64,000 bases of DNA, from contig NZ_SMZO01000001.1 in NCBI RefSeq assembly GCF_004358675.1, forward strand, positions 124,001 to 188,000, given 5' to 3'. Both the position numbers and the translations under genes were made by a program. Position 1 is the first letter of the stretch. Each line of letters begins with the position of its first letter. Positions 18,692-27,367 of the stretch are shown in pieces. Source of the stretch: Meridianimarinicoccus aquatilis (lineage in GTDB: Bacteria; Pseudomonadota; Alphaproteobacteria; Rhodobacterales; Rhodobacteraceae). The notes beneath the pieces are model-generated. The model worked only from the letters and a program-made list of their open reading frames with translations, did not search any database and was not told the DNA's origin.

Positions 18692-19606
18692 ATGCAGATC
18701 TACCTTCCCATCGCCGAGGTTTCCGTCAACGCCTTCCTGCTGTTGGGGCTTGGCGGGTTGATTGGGGTGCTCTCGGGACTGTTCGGCGTTGGCGGCGGGT
18801 TCCTTATGACCCCGCTTTTGTTCTTTATCGGCATTCCGCCCTCGGTTGCGGTGGCAACAGGCGCAAACCAGATCGTTGCGTCGTCTTTTTCAGCCGTGCT
18901 TGCACATCTGCGCCGCAAGACCGTTGATCTTCGCATGGGAACGGTGCTTCTGGCCGGAGGTCTGTTTGGGGCCGGAATTGGTGTGCAGGTCTTTGCCAGG
19001 CTCAAGGCTATGGGCCAGGTCGATCTGCTTGTAACCCTTTTTTACGTGGTTTTTTTGGGGGCCGTCGGTGGGCTGATGTTCATTGAAAGCCTGCGTGCTT
19101 TGCGCCGGGCGCGTTCGCCAGGAGGACCAGTTCCAAAACGCAAGCGGCACAACTGGGTCCATAACCTGCCGTTGAAGATGAAATTCCGCACATCGGGGAT
19201 GTATATCTCGGTGATCCCGCCCTTCTTTATCGGCGCCGGGGTCGGCGTGCTTTCGGCAATAATGGGCGTTGGTGGCGGGTTTATCATGGTGCCCGCTATG
19301 ATCTATTTGCTTGGCATGCCCACAAAGGTCGTGATCGGCACGTCACTGTTTCAGATCATCTTTGTGACGGCGTTCAGCACGCTCATGCATGCCATCACAA
19401 CGCAATCTGTGGATGTTGTTCTGGCGGTCATGCTGATCCTGGGCGGCGTTTTGGGCGCACAGATCGGAAGCCGAATGGGAACCAACCTGAAGGCGGAACA
19501 GTTACGGATTTTGCTGGCTATGCTGGTGCTTCTCGTATGCGGAAAGCTGGCGCTTGACCTGCTCTTGCAACCCTCTGAGCTTTACAGCATCGGGGTATCC
19601 GAATGA
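18692..19606 (+). CDS. TSUP-family membrane transporter (TauE/SafE type)
   Basis: A 304-residue polytopic protein with the repeated TSUP signature: GLFGVGGGFLMTPLLFFIGIPP near residue 30 and IMGVGGGFIMVPAMIYLLGMP near 190. Members export or import sulfite, sulfoacetate or other organosulfur anions; the substrate here is not known. It overlaps the TIGR02186 gene by ATGA, and that pairing suggests joint work at the membrane, perhaps linked to reduced-sulfur metabolism common in this group. Confidence 0.9.
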   Translation: MQIYLPIAEVSVNAFLLLGLGGLIGVLSGLFGVGGGFLMTPLLFFIGIPPSVAVATGANQIVASSFSAVLAHLRRKTVDLRMGTVLLAGGLFGAGIGVQVFARLKAMGQVDLLVTLFYVVFLGAVGGLMFIESLRALRRARSPGGPVPKRKRHNWVHNLPLKMKFRTSGMYISVIPPFFIGAGVGVLSAIMGVGGGFIMVPAMIYLLGMPTKVVIGTSLFQIIFVTAFSTLMHAITTQSVDVVLAVMLILGGVLGAQIGSRMGTNLKAEQLRILLAMLVLLVCGKLALDLLLQPSELYSIGVSE

Positions 19607-20364
19607 TCCGGCTGGTGCTTGCCCTTGTTCTCGCGCTTGCGTCGTCTGCCGCGTCGGCAGAACGGATTGTATTGGGCTTGTCGCAAGACGAGGTCGCCAT
19701 CACGGCGACGTTTGACGGATCATCCTTGTTGATCTTTGGGGCGGTCAGCCGGGAGGCTCCTATCCCGGACGCATCGGAGCTGGACGTTATCATCACCGTG
19801 ACCGGCCCCCCTGGCCCGGTGGACGTGCGGCGCAAGGAACGTCAGTTCGGCATCTGGGTCAACGCAGACGCTGTGCATTTGTCGCGTGCGCCCAGCTTCT
19901 ACGCCGTGGCCAGCACCGCGCCGGTCGACAGCATCCTGAGCGCGGTTGAAGATTTGCGATACGGCATCACGCTTGATCAGGTCGTGCGCACCGTTGGGGC
20001 CAGCGAAACGGTCGAAGATGTCGCCAACTTCACCGAAGCGTTGGTGCGCATTCGGTCAGACGAAGACCTTTACCAGATAGGCAAAAGCACGGTTTCTCTG
20101 GATCAACAAACGCTGTTCCGTACCGGGATGCACCTTCCCTCAAATCTTGTGGAAGGGAGCTACCTGGCACGGATCTTCCTGCTGCGCGACAGGCAGGTCG
20201 TGGACCAGTTCGAAACCGGAATTGAGGTGCGCAAAGTTGGGCTGGAACGCTGGCTCTACTCCCTCGCGCAGAACCAACCGATCCTTTATGGTCTGATGTC
20301 CCTTGTGATCGCGATTGCAGCAGGCTGGGGCGCGTCAGCCCTCTTCCGCAGCCTTCAACGCTAG
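19603..20364 (+). CDS. TIGR02186 family membrane-anchored periplasmic protein
   Basis: A 253-residue protein with a cleavable signal peptide (LVLALVLALASSAASA), a beta-rich periplasmic domain starting ERIVLGLSQDEVAITATFDG, and one C-terminal membrane helix (ILYGLMSLVIAIAAGWGASALF, about 228-249). This architecture and the ITATFDGSSLLIFGAV segment match TIGR02186, a family of unknown function that sits next to TSUP transporters in alphaproteobacteria. Its ATG lies in the TSUP stop, so it is probably an accessory protein of that transporter. It overlaps the convergent helicase gene by 30 bases. Confidence 0.85.
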   Translation: MIRLVLALVLALASSAASAERIVLGLSQDEVAITATFDGSSLLIFGAVSREAPIPDASELDVIITVTGPPGPVDVRRKERQFGIWVNADAVHLSRAPSFYAVASTAPVDSILSAVEDLRYGITLDQVVRTVGASETVEDVANFTEALVRIRSDEDLYQIGKSTVSLDQQTLFRTGMHLPSNLVEGSYLARIFLLRDRQVVDQFETGIEVRKVGLERWLYSLAQNQPILYGLMSLVIAIAAGWGASALFRSLQR

Positions 20365-21891
20365 GGCCGGATCCATTTCCCGGATGAGATCCGGCGCGGG
20401 CGGCACGGTCAAATCGTCAGTGCCCAATGGCTCCAACGGTTTTCCAAGTCGGTAGCGTGTGACCCAGTGCAGCCGGTTCTCGGCGCGGGTTATGGCGACA
20501 TAAGCCAACCGCTTCCACAGCGGCAGTCCCGCTTCGGTGCGCCCGGCCCGTGCGGCGGCATAAAGGTCGGGTGCAAAGACCTGAACCTCTGGCCATTGCG
20601 ACCCCTGCGCCTTGTGGATCGTCACTGCGGCACCATGCAGGAACGCCGCCCCCATCCGAGCCGCCGATGGGATGAAAGGTTCTTCTTCGTCAGGATGTTC
20701 TATCTTTATGATCGACGCTGCCGACACTTGGGGCTCGGGCGCGCCAAGGACATGTAGCCGCGAAAAACCCGGCCGCCGACCCGGCCCCAAATATACGACC
20801 TGCGCCCCTTTGATGAGGCCCCGCGCCTCCAGGTCCAGCCGCTTCTTGCGGTGTTTCAATGGCAATTCCAGCCCATCACAGATCAGCGGCTCGCCCGGCA
20901 GCAGGCTATCAACCGGCGCGCCATGTGCCCCGCGAAACGCTTGGATCAAACGGATGCGCGTGGCGTTTCGCCAGACCAAAACGGGGGAGCGCGCCATCAG
21001 GTCCGCCTCAACCCGCCCTGCCAGCACAACACGGTCGTCGCGCCGCGCGGCGTCTTCGACCAGTTGCTCGAACTCTTCAAATCCAACGGCCGGATCACCC
21101 AATGCATGCGCCAGATCCAAGATTGGGTTATCCTGCTGCTGTCGATGAATGCGCGACAGGGTGACCCGCTGGCTTTCTGGCAGGGTGTCAAACACCATCT
21201 CACCCGACTGCCCAACCGGAGCAAGCTGCGCCGGGTCACCGAACAAGACAAGCGTCGGAAAAATCTCGGTCAGGTCGTCAAGCTGCCGCTTGTCGAGCAT
21301 GGAGCTTTCATCGACGAACCCAATATCGAGAGGTTCATCCCGGCGTTTCCACCCAGTGATAAAGTCCGACCCGCGCAGCCCCGCCGACGCAAGCGCGGCG
21401 GGAACCGACGCGTGCAGCGCATAAAAGGCGACCGCGCGGTCCAAAGCGTCATCCGTCAGGATTTCAGTATCTGGCTTGTCCCCACGGCCAGCCAGCCATT
21501 CAGCAATTTTCTCGTATTCGGGATCATAGACCGGCGTGTACAGAACGCGGTGTATTGTGGTTGCCGGAACGCCGCGCATGCGCAGAACACTGGCCGCTTT
21601 GTTCGTCGGGGCCAAAATGGCAAGCGTCCGGCGGTCCCGCCTGCGCCGCCCCTCATAGTCCCCCGAAACAATATCAACACCCGAAGCCTTCAGCGCTTCG
21701 TACAGTTGAGCCAGTAGCAGCGTCTTCCCGGACCCGGCCTTGCCCAAAACCGCCAGAACCGAGTTTTCGACCAAGGGCGGCTTAAAAGTCTGCTCAGCAA
21801 GATTCACCCCGGCATCCGCAAGAAGTTTGTGCAATCTCGCATTGGCGAGTTGCTGATCTTCGGACAGGGTCAGGGGTGTACTGTTCGCCAT
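20335..21891 (-). CDS. RecD-like superfamily 1 DNA helicase / AAA ATPase
   Basis: A 518-residue SF1 ATPase. Walker A is VLGKAGSGKTLLL (about residues 48-60). It is followed by the motif Ia region LAPTNKAASVLR, Walker B FVDESSMLDKRQL, motif III VLFGDPAQLAPVGQ, the SRIHRQQQDNP region, and C-terminal motifs VTIHKAQGSQWPEV and YVAITRAENRLHWV. It resembles stand-alone RecD2/Dda-type helicases rather than RecBCD RecD. A DNA-repair or replication role is inferred. It is downstream of luxI on the same strand (40-base gap), but an operon link is not shown. Confidence 0.88.
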   Translation of the reverse strand: MANSTPLTLSEDQQLANARLHKLLADAGVNLAEQTFKPPLVENSVLAVLGKAGSGKTLLLAQLYEALKASGVDIVSGDYEGRRRRDRRTLAILAPTNKAASVLRMRGVPATTIHRVLYTPVYDPEYEKIAEWLAGRGDKPDTEILTDDALDRAVAFYALHASVPAALASAGLRGSDFITGWKRRDEPLDIGFVDESSMLDKRQLDDLTEIFPTLVLFGDPAQLAPVGQSGEMVFDTLPESQRVTLSRIHRQQQDNPILDLAHALGDPAVGFEEFEQLVEDAARRDDRVVLAGRVEADLMARSPVLVWRNATRIRLIQAFRGAHGAPVDSLLPGEPLICDGLELPLKHRKKRLDLEARGLIKGAQVVYLGPGRRPGFSRLHVLGAPEPQVSAASIIKIEHPDEEEPFIPSAARMGAAFLHGAAVTIHKAQGSQWPEVQVFAPDLYAAARAGRTEAGLPLWKRLAYVAITRAENRLHWVTRYRLGKPLEPLGTDDLTVPPAPDLIREMDPALALKAAEEG

Positions 21892-21931
21892 AGCAGGACC
21901 CTAAACGTTGACCCGGCGCTGTGCCAGAGCG

Positions 21932-22567
21932 TCACGCGGTTTGGACCAGTCTGACAGGCGGCTTTTCCATCGCGCGATGATACCACAGACGGGACAACCC
22001 ACGCGGAATATCAGCCTTTTCACACAACGCTTGCGCACGGGTTTCGGAAAAGGCCCACAGGCCCGCACTAATTGCGTCACGCCCTTCGCCAATGGTGCCA
22101 AGGATCATGGGCGCCCATCCAAGACGACTATAGATCCGCACCATGCGCGCATCGAAAACGCCGATGGTAAAACTGAGTTTCCTTGCAAGGCCCAGCTCTG
22201 CCCCGCCCAGCATCAATGCCGCAGACACGCGCGGGCCAGAATTGCGGGCCAGACAAAAGCGGGTGCATTCGAAAATTTGGCCGTTGCGAACCGGGTTTCC
22301 GTCCAAAAGGTCCAGAAAGTGATCATTGATCATGGTTGGGCCAGTGGTGGGCAAGAACCGCATTGACCCGCCATGCGTGCCATCATCATTTTCCCAAATG
22401 ACATAAAGAGCGTCTGCCCCGTCGTACTGGTCATACTCTTTGCCATCTTCGTTGACCGTAACTTCCCAGCCCAATCGCGTATGAAACTGGTCCGCCCTGT
22501 CCCGAAACATCGAATCGCGAAGCACCGGAAATTGATCGAGTTGATGGCCGTATATGTATCTTAGCAT
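21932..22567 (-). CDS. luxI: Acyl-homoserine-lactone synthase (LuxI family)
   Basis: Makes the N-acyl homoserine lactone signal from S-adenosylmethionine and acyl-ACP. With the start MLRYIYGHQL (AAGGGG upstream) the protein is 211 residues. Family residues are in register: R24, F28, W34, D46, D49, R70 in GGSMRFLP, E100 and R103 in FECTRF. The longer open frame to 22642 adds an unrelated N-terminus. It lies 87 bases downstream of luxR on the same strand. The acyl-chain length cannot be predicted reliably. Expression is probably under LuxR control. Confidence 0.95.
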   Translation of the reverse strand: MLRYIYGHQLDQFPVLRDSMFRDRADQFHTRLGWEVTVNEDGKEYDQYDGADALYVIWENDDGTHGGSMRFLPTTGPTMINDHFLDLLDGNPVRNGQIFECTRFCLARNSGPRVSAALMLGGAELGLARKLSFTIGVFDARMVRIYSRLGWAPMILGTIGEGRDAISAGLWAFSETRAQALCEKADIPRGLSRLWYHRAMEKPPVRLVQTA

Positions 22568-22654
22568 GGCTTTCCCCTTTTGCCGCTCATCAGAGGCTGG
22601 GGGGGACTCGGTTAAACCTTCGATCAAACAGCGCACGGTCAATTAAGGATTTCT

Positions 22655-23368
22655 TCAGACGACGATGAGACCGTGCGCAATAGCCTTTGCAACGGCGTGC
22701 GTCGTATTTTGCGCACCAAGCTTGAATCTGGCCGATTCGATATAAACCCTGAGCGTATGCTCTGAAATGCTTAGGCTGTCTGACGCCTGTGCGCGAGAAT
22801 ACCCCATGGCCAGAAGACTAAGAGTATCGATTTCACGCGGTGAAAGGCTTGCTGACCGTTGCACATCCGTGCCGTTGTCCAACTCCAACGCCTTTTGATT
22901 GATGAAATGAGCGACCAGGATTAGATCACCGACATTGCTGCGCGAGTACTTTTCCCATGTGCTGTCAGAGCTTCGGCTACATGCAGTGAAAAGAGCAAAC
23001 TGCCCATTGGGGCCACGAATTGGAACGGACAGGCCTTGGTTTCCAACTCCGGCGTCCGCGGCTTCACCCATGAAGTTACGCGCCTTGGGGCTAGACCAAT
23101 CCAATCGTTTCCAATCCACCGGGTGAAAGCGCTGATAGCACCCTTGCACTACCGGATCGATACGCGCGTAGTCCTGTTCAATATAGCGGTCGACCCAATC
23201 TACATTGTAGGTAAGCGCCGCATACTGCTCGCCGGTGCGATTGACCGAGTGATAGATCACATGATCCACATCGTAGAGATCTCTGAGCTTGAAAATTATA
23301 CCCTGAAGATCGCTATGTGATTTCGCTCCCTCCAGCCCAGATATGAGCGCTTCCAGCTTGTCTTTCAT
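22655..23368 (-). CDS. luxR: LuxR-family quorum-sensing transcriptional regulator
   Basis: A 237-residue cytoplasmic AHL receptor and transcription factor. The autoinducer-binding domain shows W58, Y62, D71, P72 and W86, matching the five key TraR positions. The C-terminal LuxR-type helix-turn-helix spans about 172-230 (LSPREIDTLSLLAMGYSRAQ, then SISEHTLRVYIESARFKLGA). It is immediately upstream of luxI, so the pair should form a self-contained quorum circuit. Its 5' end is overlapped by a small ORF in another frame. The nearest ribosome-binding candidate (AAGGCGGGG) is rather distant, so coupling is possible. Confidence 0.95.
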   Translation of the reverse strand: MKDKLEALISGLEGAKSHSDLQGIIFKLRDLYDVDHVIYHSVNRTGEQYAALTYNVDWVDRYIEQDYARIDPVVQGCYQRFHPVDWKRLDWSSPKARNFMGEAADAGVGNQGLSVPIRGPNGQFALFTACSRSSDSTWEKYSRSNVGDLILVAHFINQKALELDNGTDVQRSASLSPREIDTLSLLAMGYSRAQASDSLSISEHTLRVYIESARFKLGAQNTTHAVAKAIAHGLIVV

Positions 23369-23531
23369 GGCTGTCGGTTTGCCCCGCCTTAAAGTGTCTA
23401 TCGCCGCTCTTTAATTCTGACGCTGCGACGATGAGAGTGTCGTCAAGCTGCTCGGCCAATGCGGAATACGAGTTCTGCCTTGCAAAGGTTCTAAGGTCCG
23501 CCAGAACATCCAAAATCCAGTCCTGCCTCAT
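23313..23531 (-). CDS. Small ORF upstream of and overlapping luxR (72 residues)
   Basis: The ORF begins MRQDWILDVLADLRTFARQN, and its first 40 residues look like a structured amphipathic helical domain (ALAEQLDDTLIVAASELK). The last 19 residues are read from the luxR 5' end in another frame, giving a 56-base overlap. GGAGGCACC lies just upstream of the ATG at 23531, a good ribosome-binding site. I recall similar short proteins beginning MRQ/H-DWI-DVLADLR in Rhodobacteraceae, but no search was run. The function is unknown; position suggests that it helps translation of luxR or modulates the quorum circuit. Confidence 0.65.
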   Translation of the reverse strand: MRQDWILDVLADLRTFARQNSYSALAEQLDDTLIVAASELKSGDRHFKAGQTDSHERQAGSAHIWAGGSEIT

Positions 23532-23606
23532 GACGGTGCCTCCATCTCATTAAGAATATGTTAACTTACCATATCTCAAACCTCCGGTTGCATACACTCA
23601 CAGCAA

Positions 23607-23627
23607 TCACCTTCCCCAAAATGGTGA
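23607..23627. promoter_or_regulatory. Imperfect palindrome upstream of the small ORF/luxR
   Basis: TCACC at 23607-23611 and GGTGA at 23623-23627 form a 21-bp interrupted dyad about 80 bases upstream of the small ORF ahead of luxR. The size is right for a lux-type box, but the bases do not match the classical ACCTGT/ACAGGT arms. It lies between the ccrA terminator and the luxR unit and is a candidate operator only. Confidence 0.25.
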
Positions 23628-23672
23628 GGGCGATATCTGCAATCTATTGAATACTCTAATTTCAAGTCCGTC

Positions 23673-23710
23673 AAAAAGAAAACGGCCGCCTGAAAGCTTC
23701 AGACGACCGT
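23673..23710 (-). terminator. Intrinsic terminator of ccrA
   Basis: Read on the minus strand, ACGG...CCGT closes a stem containing CTGAA-GCT-TTCAG, followed by TTTTCTTTTT. An outer complementary pair, AATTTCAAGT near 23659 and ACTTGAAATT near 23713, could extend the stem. It begins 22 bases after the ccrA stop and separates ccrA from the quorum genes. Confidence 0.85.
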
Positions 23711-23732
23711 CAACTTGAAATTGTTTCTCGGA

Positions 23733-25025
23733 TCAGGCTTTGACGCTTGCTTCCAAAGTATCTTCAAACGTGCGCAAACCAGTCTGCGTGGCCTGAACAA
23801 GAACAGCCATATTGCCCGGCTTATGCTCGTTGCGCATCATCTTGGTGTGCGCATCGGGGATCTCGGCCCATGGGAAAACTTCTGACATGCACGGATCAAT
23901 GCGGCGTTCGATCACCAGTTGATTGGCCGACGACGCCTGCTTCAGGTGCGCAAAGTGGCTGCCCTGCAAACGCTTTTGATGCATCCACATATACCGCACG
24001 TCGAAGGTACAGTTGAACCCGCTTGTGCCAGCACAGATCACGACAATGCCGCCTTTTTTGCACACCAGGGTGGACACAGGGAATGTCGCTTCGCCAGGGT
24101 GTTCGAACACCATATCGACATTGTTACCCTTGCCAGTGATGTCCCAGATCGCCTTGCCGAACTTGCGCGCTTCTTTGAACCACTCCGCGTATTCAGGCGT
24201 GTTCACGGTCGGCAGCTGACCCCAGCATTTGAAATCTTTGCGATTGATGACGCCTTTGGCTCCAAGGCCCATGACGAAATCGCGCTTTTCTTCGTCTGAA
24301 ATCACCGCGATGGCATTGGCACCCGCTGTGTTCGCCAACTGAATCGCGAACGACCCCAGACCACCCGATGCACCCCAGACCAAAACGTTCTGGCCGGGCT
24401 TCAACTCGTGTGGGTGGTGACCGAACAGCATGCGATATGCAGTTGCCAACGTCAGCGTGTAACAGGCCGACTCTTCCCATGTCAGGTGGCGCGGGCGTGG
24501 CATCAACTGCTGCGCCTGCACGCGGGTAAACTGCGCAAAGGATCCGTCGGGCGTTTCATAGCCCCAAATACGTTGGCTGGTCGAGAACATCGGGTCGCCG
24601 CCGTTGCACTCTTCATCGTCGCCATCATCTTGGTTGCAGTGGATCACGACTTCGTCGCCCACTTTCCAACGCTTTACCTTGTCGCCAACCGCCCAGATGA
24701 TGCCAGACGCGTCAGATCCAGCGATGTGGTACGGCTCGCCGTGACCATCGAACGGCGAGATCGGCACGCCAAGGCCCGCCCAAACGCCGTTGTAGTTCAC
24801 ACCTGCTGCCATCACGAGGACAAGCACTTCGTGGCTGTCCAAAGTCGGCGTATCGACGACTTCTTGCTGGAACGACTTATCAGGTTCGCCGTGCCGCTCG
24901 CGCCGGATCGCCCACGCGTACATTTTCTTGGGCACGTAACCCAGCGGCGGAAGCTCCCCTACCTCGTAAAGGTCTTTCTCCGGGGCGTCGTAATCCACAA
25001 TCGCCGGATCTGTATCGAGTGCCAT
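23733..25025 (-). CDS. ccrA: Crotonyl-CoA carboxylase/reductase
   Basis: Key enzyme of the ethylmalonyl-CoA pathway: NADPH-dependent reductive carboxylation of crotonyl-CoA to ethylmalonyl-CoA, used for acetyl-CoA assimilation without isocitrate lyase. The protein is 430 residues with an MDR-type fold. The N-terminus is MALDTDPAIVDYDAPEKDLY, with GSDASGIIWAVGDKVKRWK and a Rossmann segment VLVWGASGGLGSFAIQLA. GFNCTFDVRYMWMHQKRLQG is characteristic of Ccr rather than ordinary quinone reductases. The ATG at 25025 follows AAAGGAGG; seven further upstream residues are probably untranslated. It is divergent from ecm, the next carbon-skeleton enzyme of the same pathway. Confidence 0.96.
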   Translation of the reverse strand: MALDTDPAIVDYDAPEKDLYEVGELPPLGYVPKKMYAWAIRRERHGEPDKSFQQEVVDTPTLDSHEVLVLVMAAGVNYNGVWAGLGVPISPFDGHGEPYHIAGSDASGIIWAVGDKVKRWKVGDEVVIHCNQDDGDDEECNGGDPMFSTSQRIWGYETPDGSFAQFTRVQAQQLMPRPRHLTWEESACYTLTLATAYRMLFGHHPHELKPGQNVLVWGASGGLGSFAIQLANTAGANAIAVISDEEKRDFVMGLGAKGVINRKDFKCWGQLPTVNTPEYAEWFKEARKFGKAIWDITGKGNNVDMVFEHPGEATFPVSTLVCKKGGIVVICAGTSGFNCTFDVRYMWMHQKRLQGSHFAHLKQASSANQLVIERRIDPCMSEVFPWAEIPDAHTKMMRNEHKPGNMAVLVQATQTGLRTFEDTLEASVKA

Positions 25026-25399
25026 GGAAGCCTCCTTTGTGGCCAATAATGCCGCATCGCAGAATATTGGATGGGTCAGTTGGCGGAATAAGTGGGTTTG
25101 CGCAACTTAGCAACCCAAAATGGGTAGCGCCTTGAAACTTTATGTCTCAGCTATCTCATTTTCTTCTCATCTAAGCGGCAGCGCAGCACGACTAACGCGC
25201 CGCTGCCGCGCTGAACAAACCCCTTAAACAAAGAAAGAAATCCACCAATTGCGTCAGTGCGGCGCTTGCATATGTACCAGTTTTGCGCCCCAATTATCAT
25301 GAGAGCGCCGCATTGCAGCGAATTGACATGGATCGATTGTTTCAAGTATGGCCGTTCCAACGCAAAAAAATTACCGGACCTTCCAAAGCGAGGTGAAAC
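25026..25399. promoter_or_regulatory. Divergent ccrA/ecm control region
   Basis: This 374-base region has no convincing gene; the long minus-strand frame across it (25151-27121) is the antisense of ecm. It holds two dyads. One is ACCCA-AAA-TGGGT at 25113-25125. The other is GCGGCAGCG at 25175-25183 paired with CGCTGCCGC at 25201-25209, giving 9-bp arms and a 17-base spacer. Between the ccrA start and the first dyad lies TTTGCGCAACTTAGCAA, with a palindromic TTGCGCAA. These are plausible regulator sites for acetate/propionate-type control, but no regulator gene is beside them. Confidence 0.5.
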
Positions 25400-27367
25400 A
25401 TGACTGACGTGCAAAAAGACCGGCCTTGGCTGTTCCGCACCTATGCGGGCCATTCTACAGCAGAGGCGTCTAACGCGCTCTATCGTGGCAACCTTGCCAA
25501 GGGGCAAACCGGCCTTTCGGTCGCTTTCGATCTGCCGACCCAAACGGGGTATGACAGTGACCATCAGCTTTCCCGCGGTGAGGTTGGCAAGGTGGGCGTG
25601 CCTGTCAGCCACCTTGGCGATATGCGCACGCTGTTCCGCGATATTCCGCTGGAGCAGATGAACACGTCGATGACGATCAATGCCACGGCGCCTTGGCTTT
25701 TGGCGCTGTATATCGCCGTCGCCGAAGAACAGGGCGCGGACGTCGCCAAACTTCAAGGCACGGTCCAGAACGACATCATCAAGGAATACCTGTCGCGCGG
25801 CACCTATATCTGCCCGCCCAAACCGTCGCTTCGGCTGATCACAGATGTCGCGGCATTCTGTTATACAAGCGTGCCGAAATGGAACCCGATGAACGTGTGT
25901 TCCTACCACCTGCAAGAGGCAGGCGCGACGCCCGAACAAGAACTTGCCTTCGCACTGGCCACGGCCTGCGCCGTTTTGGATGACCTGAAGGGCAAAGTCC
26001 CCGACGAAGACTTCCCGATTCTGGTGGAGCGCATCAGCTTTTTCGTGAATGCCGGCATTCGATTCGTGACCGAAATGTGCAAGATGCGCGCCTTTGTTGA
26101 TCTGTGGGATGAAATCGCCCGCGACCGGTATGGCGTTGAGAACGAGAAATTCCGCCGCTTTCGGTATGGCGTCCAGGTCAACAGCCTGGGCCTGACCGAA
26201 CAGCAGCCCGAGAATAACGTCTACCGCATCCTGATCGAAATGCTGGCCGTGACCCTGTCCAAAAAGGCCCGTGCCCGCGCCGTGCAGCTTCCCGCGTGGA
26301 ACGAAGCGCTTGGGCTTCCCCGGCCATGGGACCAACAGTGGTCCCTGCGGATGCAGCAAATCATGGCCTATGAAACCGATTTGTTGGAATACGAAGACCT
26401 GTTCGACGGCAACCCGGCGATTGACCGCAAGGTCGAGGAGCTCAAGGACGTGGCGCGCGCGGAACTGGCAAACCTCGACAGCATGGGCGGCGCCGTCGCC
26501 GCAATCGAATACATGAAAGGCCGCTTGGTCGACAGCAATGCAGACCGGGTCAATGGCATCGAAAAAGGCAGCACCGTCGTCGTCGGCGTGAACAAGTATG
26601 TCGAATGCGAACCCTCGCCACTGATGGACGAGGATGGCGGCATCATGACCGTGGACCCGGCCGTCGAAGCCGAGCAGATCAATCGCCTGAACACATGGCG
26701 TGCAGAGCGCGACGCAGACGCGGTCAAGGCTGCGCTGGAAGGGCTGCGCGCGGCGGCACTTGACGGCACCAACATCATGGGCCCGTCGATCATCGCTGCA
26801 AAAGCCGGCGTGACCACCGGCGAATGGGCCGAAACCATGCGTCAGGTGTTTGGCCAGTTCCGCGGACCAACCGGCGTCAGCCGCGCGGTCAGCAACAAGA
26901 CCGAAGGGCTGGACGACATCCGCGACGCGGTCAACGCTGTGTCCGACCGGCTGGGTCGCCGCCTGAAATTCATGATGGGCAAACCCGGCCTTGATGGCCA
27001 CTCCAACGGGGCAGAGCAAATCGCTTTCCGCGCACGCGACTGCGGCATGGAAATCGACTATGAGGGCATCCGCCTGACCCCGGACGAAATCATTTCCGGT
27101 GCAAAGCGCGAAGAGCCGCATGTCATTGGCCTGTCCATCTTGTCAGGCAGTCACTTGCCCTTGGTCGAAGATCTGATGACCAAACTGCGTGCAGAAGGGC
27201 TGGACCACATCCCGGTTCTGGTTGGCGGAATCATCCCGGATGATGACGCGCGCAAGCTTCTGTCGATGGGCGTGGCACGCGTCTATACGCCCAAGGATTT
27301 TGAACTGAACCGCATCATGTTCGACATTGTCGAACTCGCTGATCCAGAAGCCGTGGCTGCGGAATGA
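25400..27367 (+). CDS. ecm: Ethylmalonyl-CoA mutase (B12-dependent)
   Basis: Coenzyme-B12 mutase that converts (2R)-ethylmalonyl-CoA to methylsuccinyl-CoA. At 655 residues it is shorter than methylmalonyl-CoA mutase. It begins with RPWLFRTYAGHSTAEASNAL and LSVAFDLPTQTGYDSDH in the acyl-CoA-binding barrel, and has a C-terminal B12 domain (about 520-655) with KPGLDGHSNGAEQIA, the DxHxxG cobalamin-histidine motif, plus GLSILSGSH and PVLVGGIIP. The pairing with ccrA makes ethylmalonyl-CoA more likely than methylmalonyl-CoA as substrate. GAGGTG precedes the ATG. The stop overlaps the next small gene by ATGA. Confidence 0.94.
   Translation: MTDVQKDRPWLFRTYAGHSTAEASNALYRGNLAKGQTGLSVAFDLPTQTGYDSDHQLSRGEVGKVGVPVSHLGDMRTLFRDIPLEQMNTSMTINATAPWLLALYIAVAEEQGADVAKLQGTVQNDIIKEYLSRGTYICPPKPSLRLITDVAAFCYTSVPKWNPMNVCSYHLQEAGATPEQELAFALATACAVLDDLKGKVPDEDFPILVERISFFVNAGIRFVTEMCKMRAFVDLWDEIARDRYGVENEKFRRFRYGVQVNSLGLTEQQPENNVYRILIEMLAVTLSKKARARAVQLPAWNEALGLPRPWDQQWSLRMQQIMAYETDLLEYEDLFDGNPAIDRKVEELKDVARAELANLDSMGGAVAAIEYMKGRLVDSNADRVNGIEKGSTVVVGVNKYVECEPSPLMDEDGGIMTVDPAVEAEQINRLNTWRAERDADAVKAALEGLRAAALDGTNIMGPSIIAAKAGVTTGEWAETMRQVFGQFRGPTGVSRAVSNKTEGLDDIRDAVNAVSDRLGRRLKFMMGKPGLDGHSNGAEQIAFRARDCGMEIDYEGIRLTPDEIISGAKREEPHVIGLSILSGSHLPLVEDLMTKLRAEGLDHIPVLVGGIIPDDDARKLLSMGVARVYTPKDFELNRIMFDIVELADPEAVAAE

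Noticed and set aside
25098-25114. TTTGCGCAACTTAGCAA as a PccR-type site
   Set aside because: It departs from the TTTGCAAA-N4-TTTGCAAA pattern I associate with PccR at several bases; mentioned only inside the control-region note.
25151-27121. A 656-residue open frame on the minus strand
   Set aside because: It is the exact antisense of ecm, with cysteine/histidine-rich low-sense sequence; long antisense frames are common in GC-rich codon usage.
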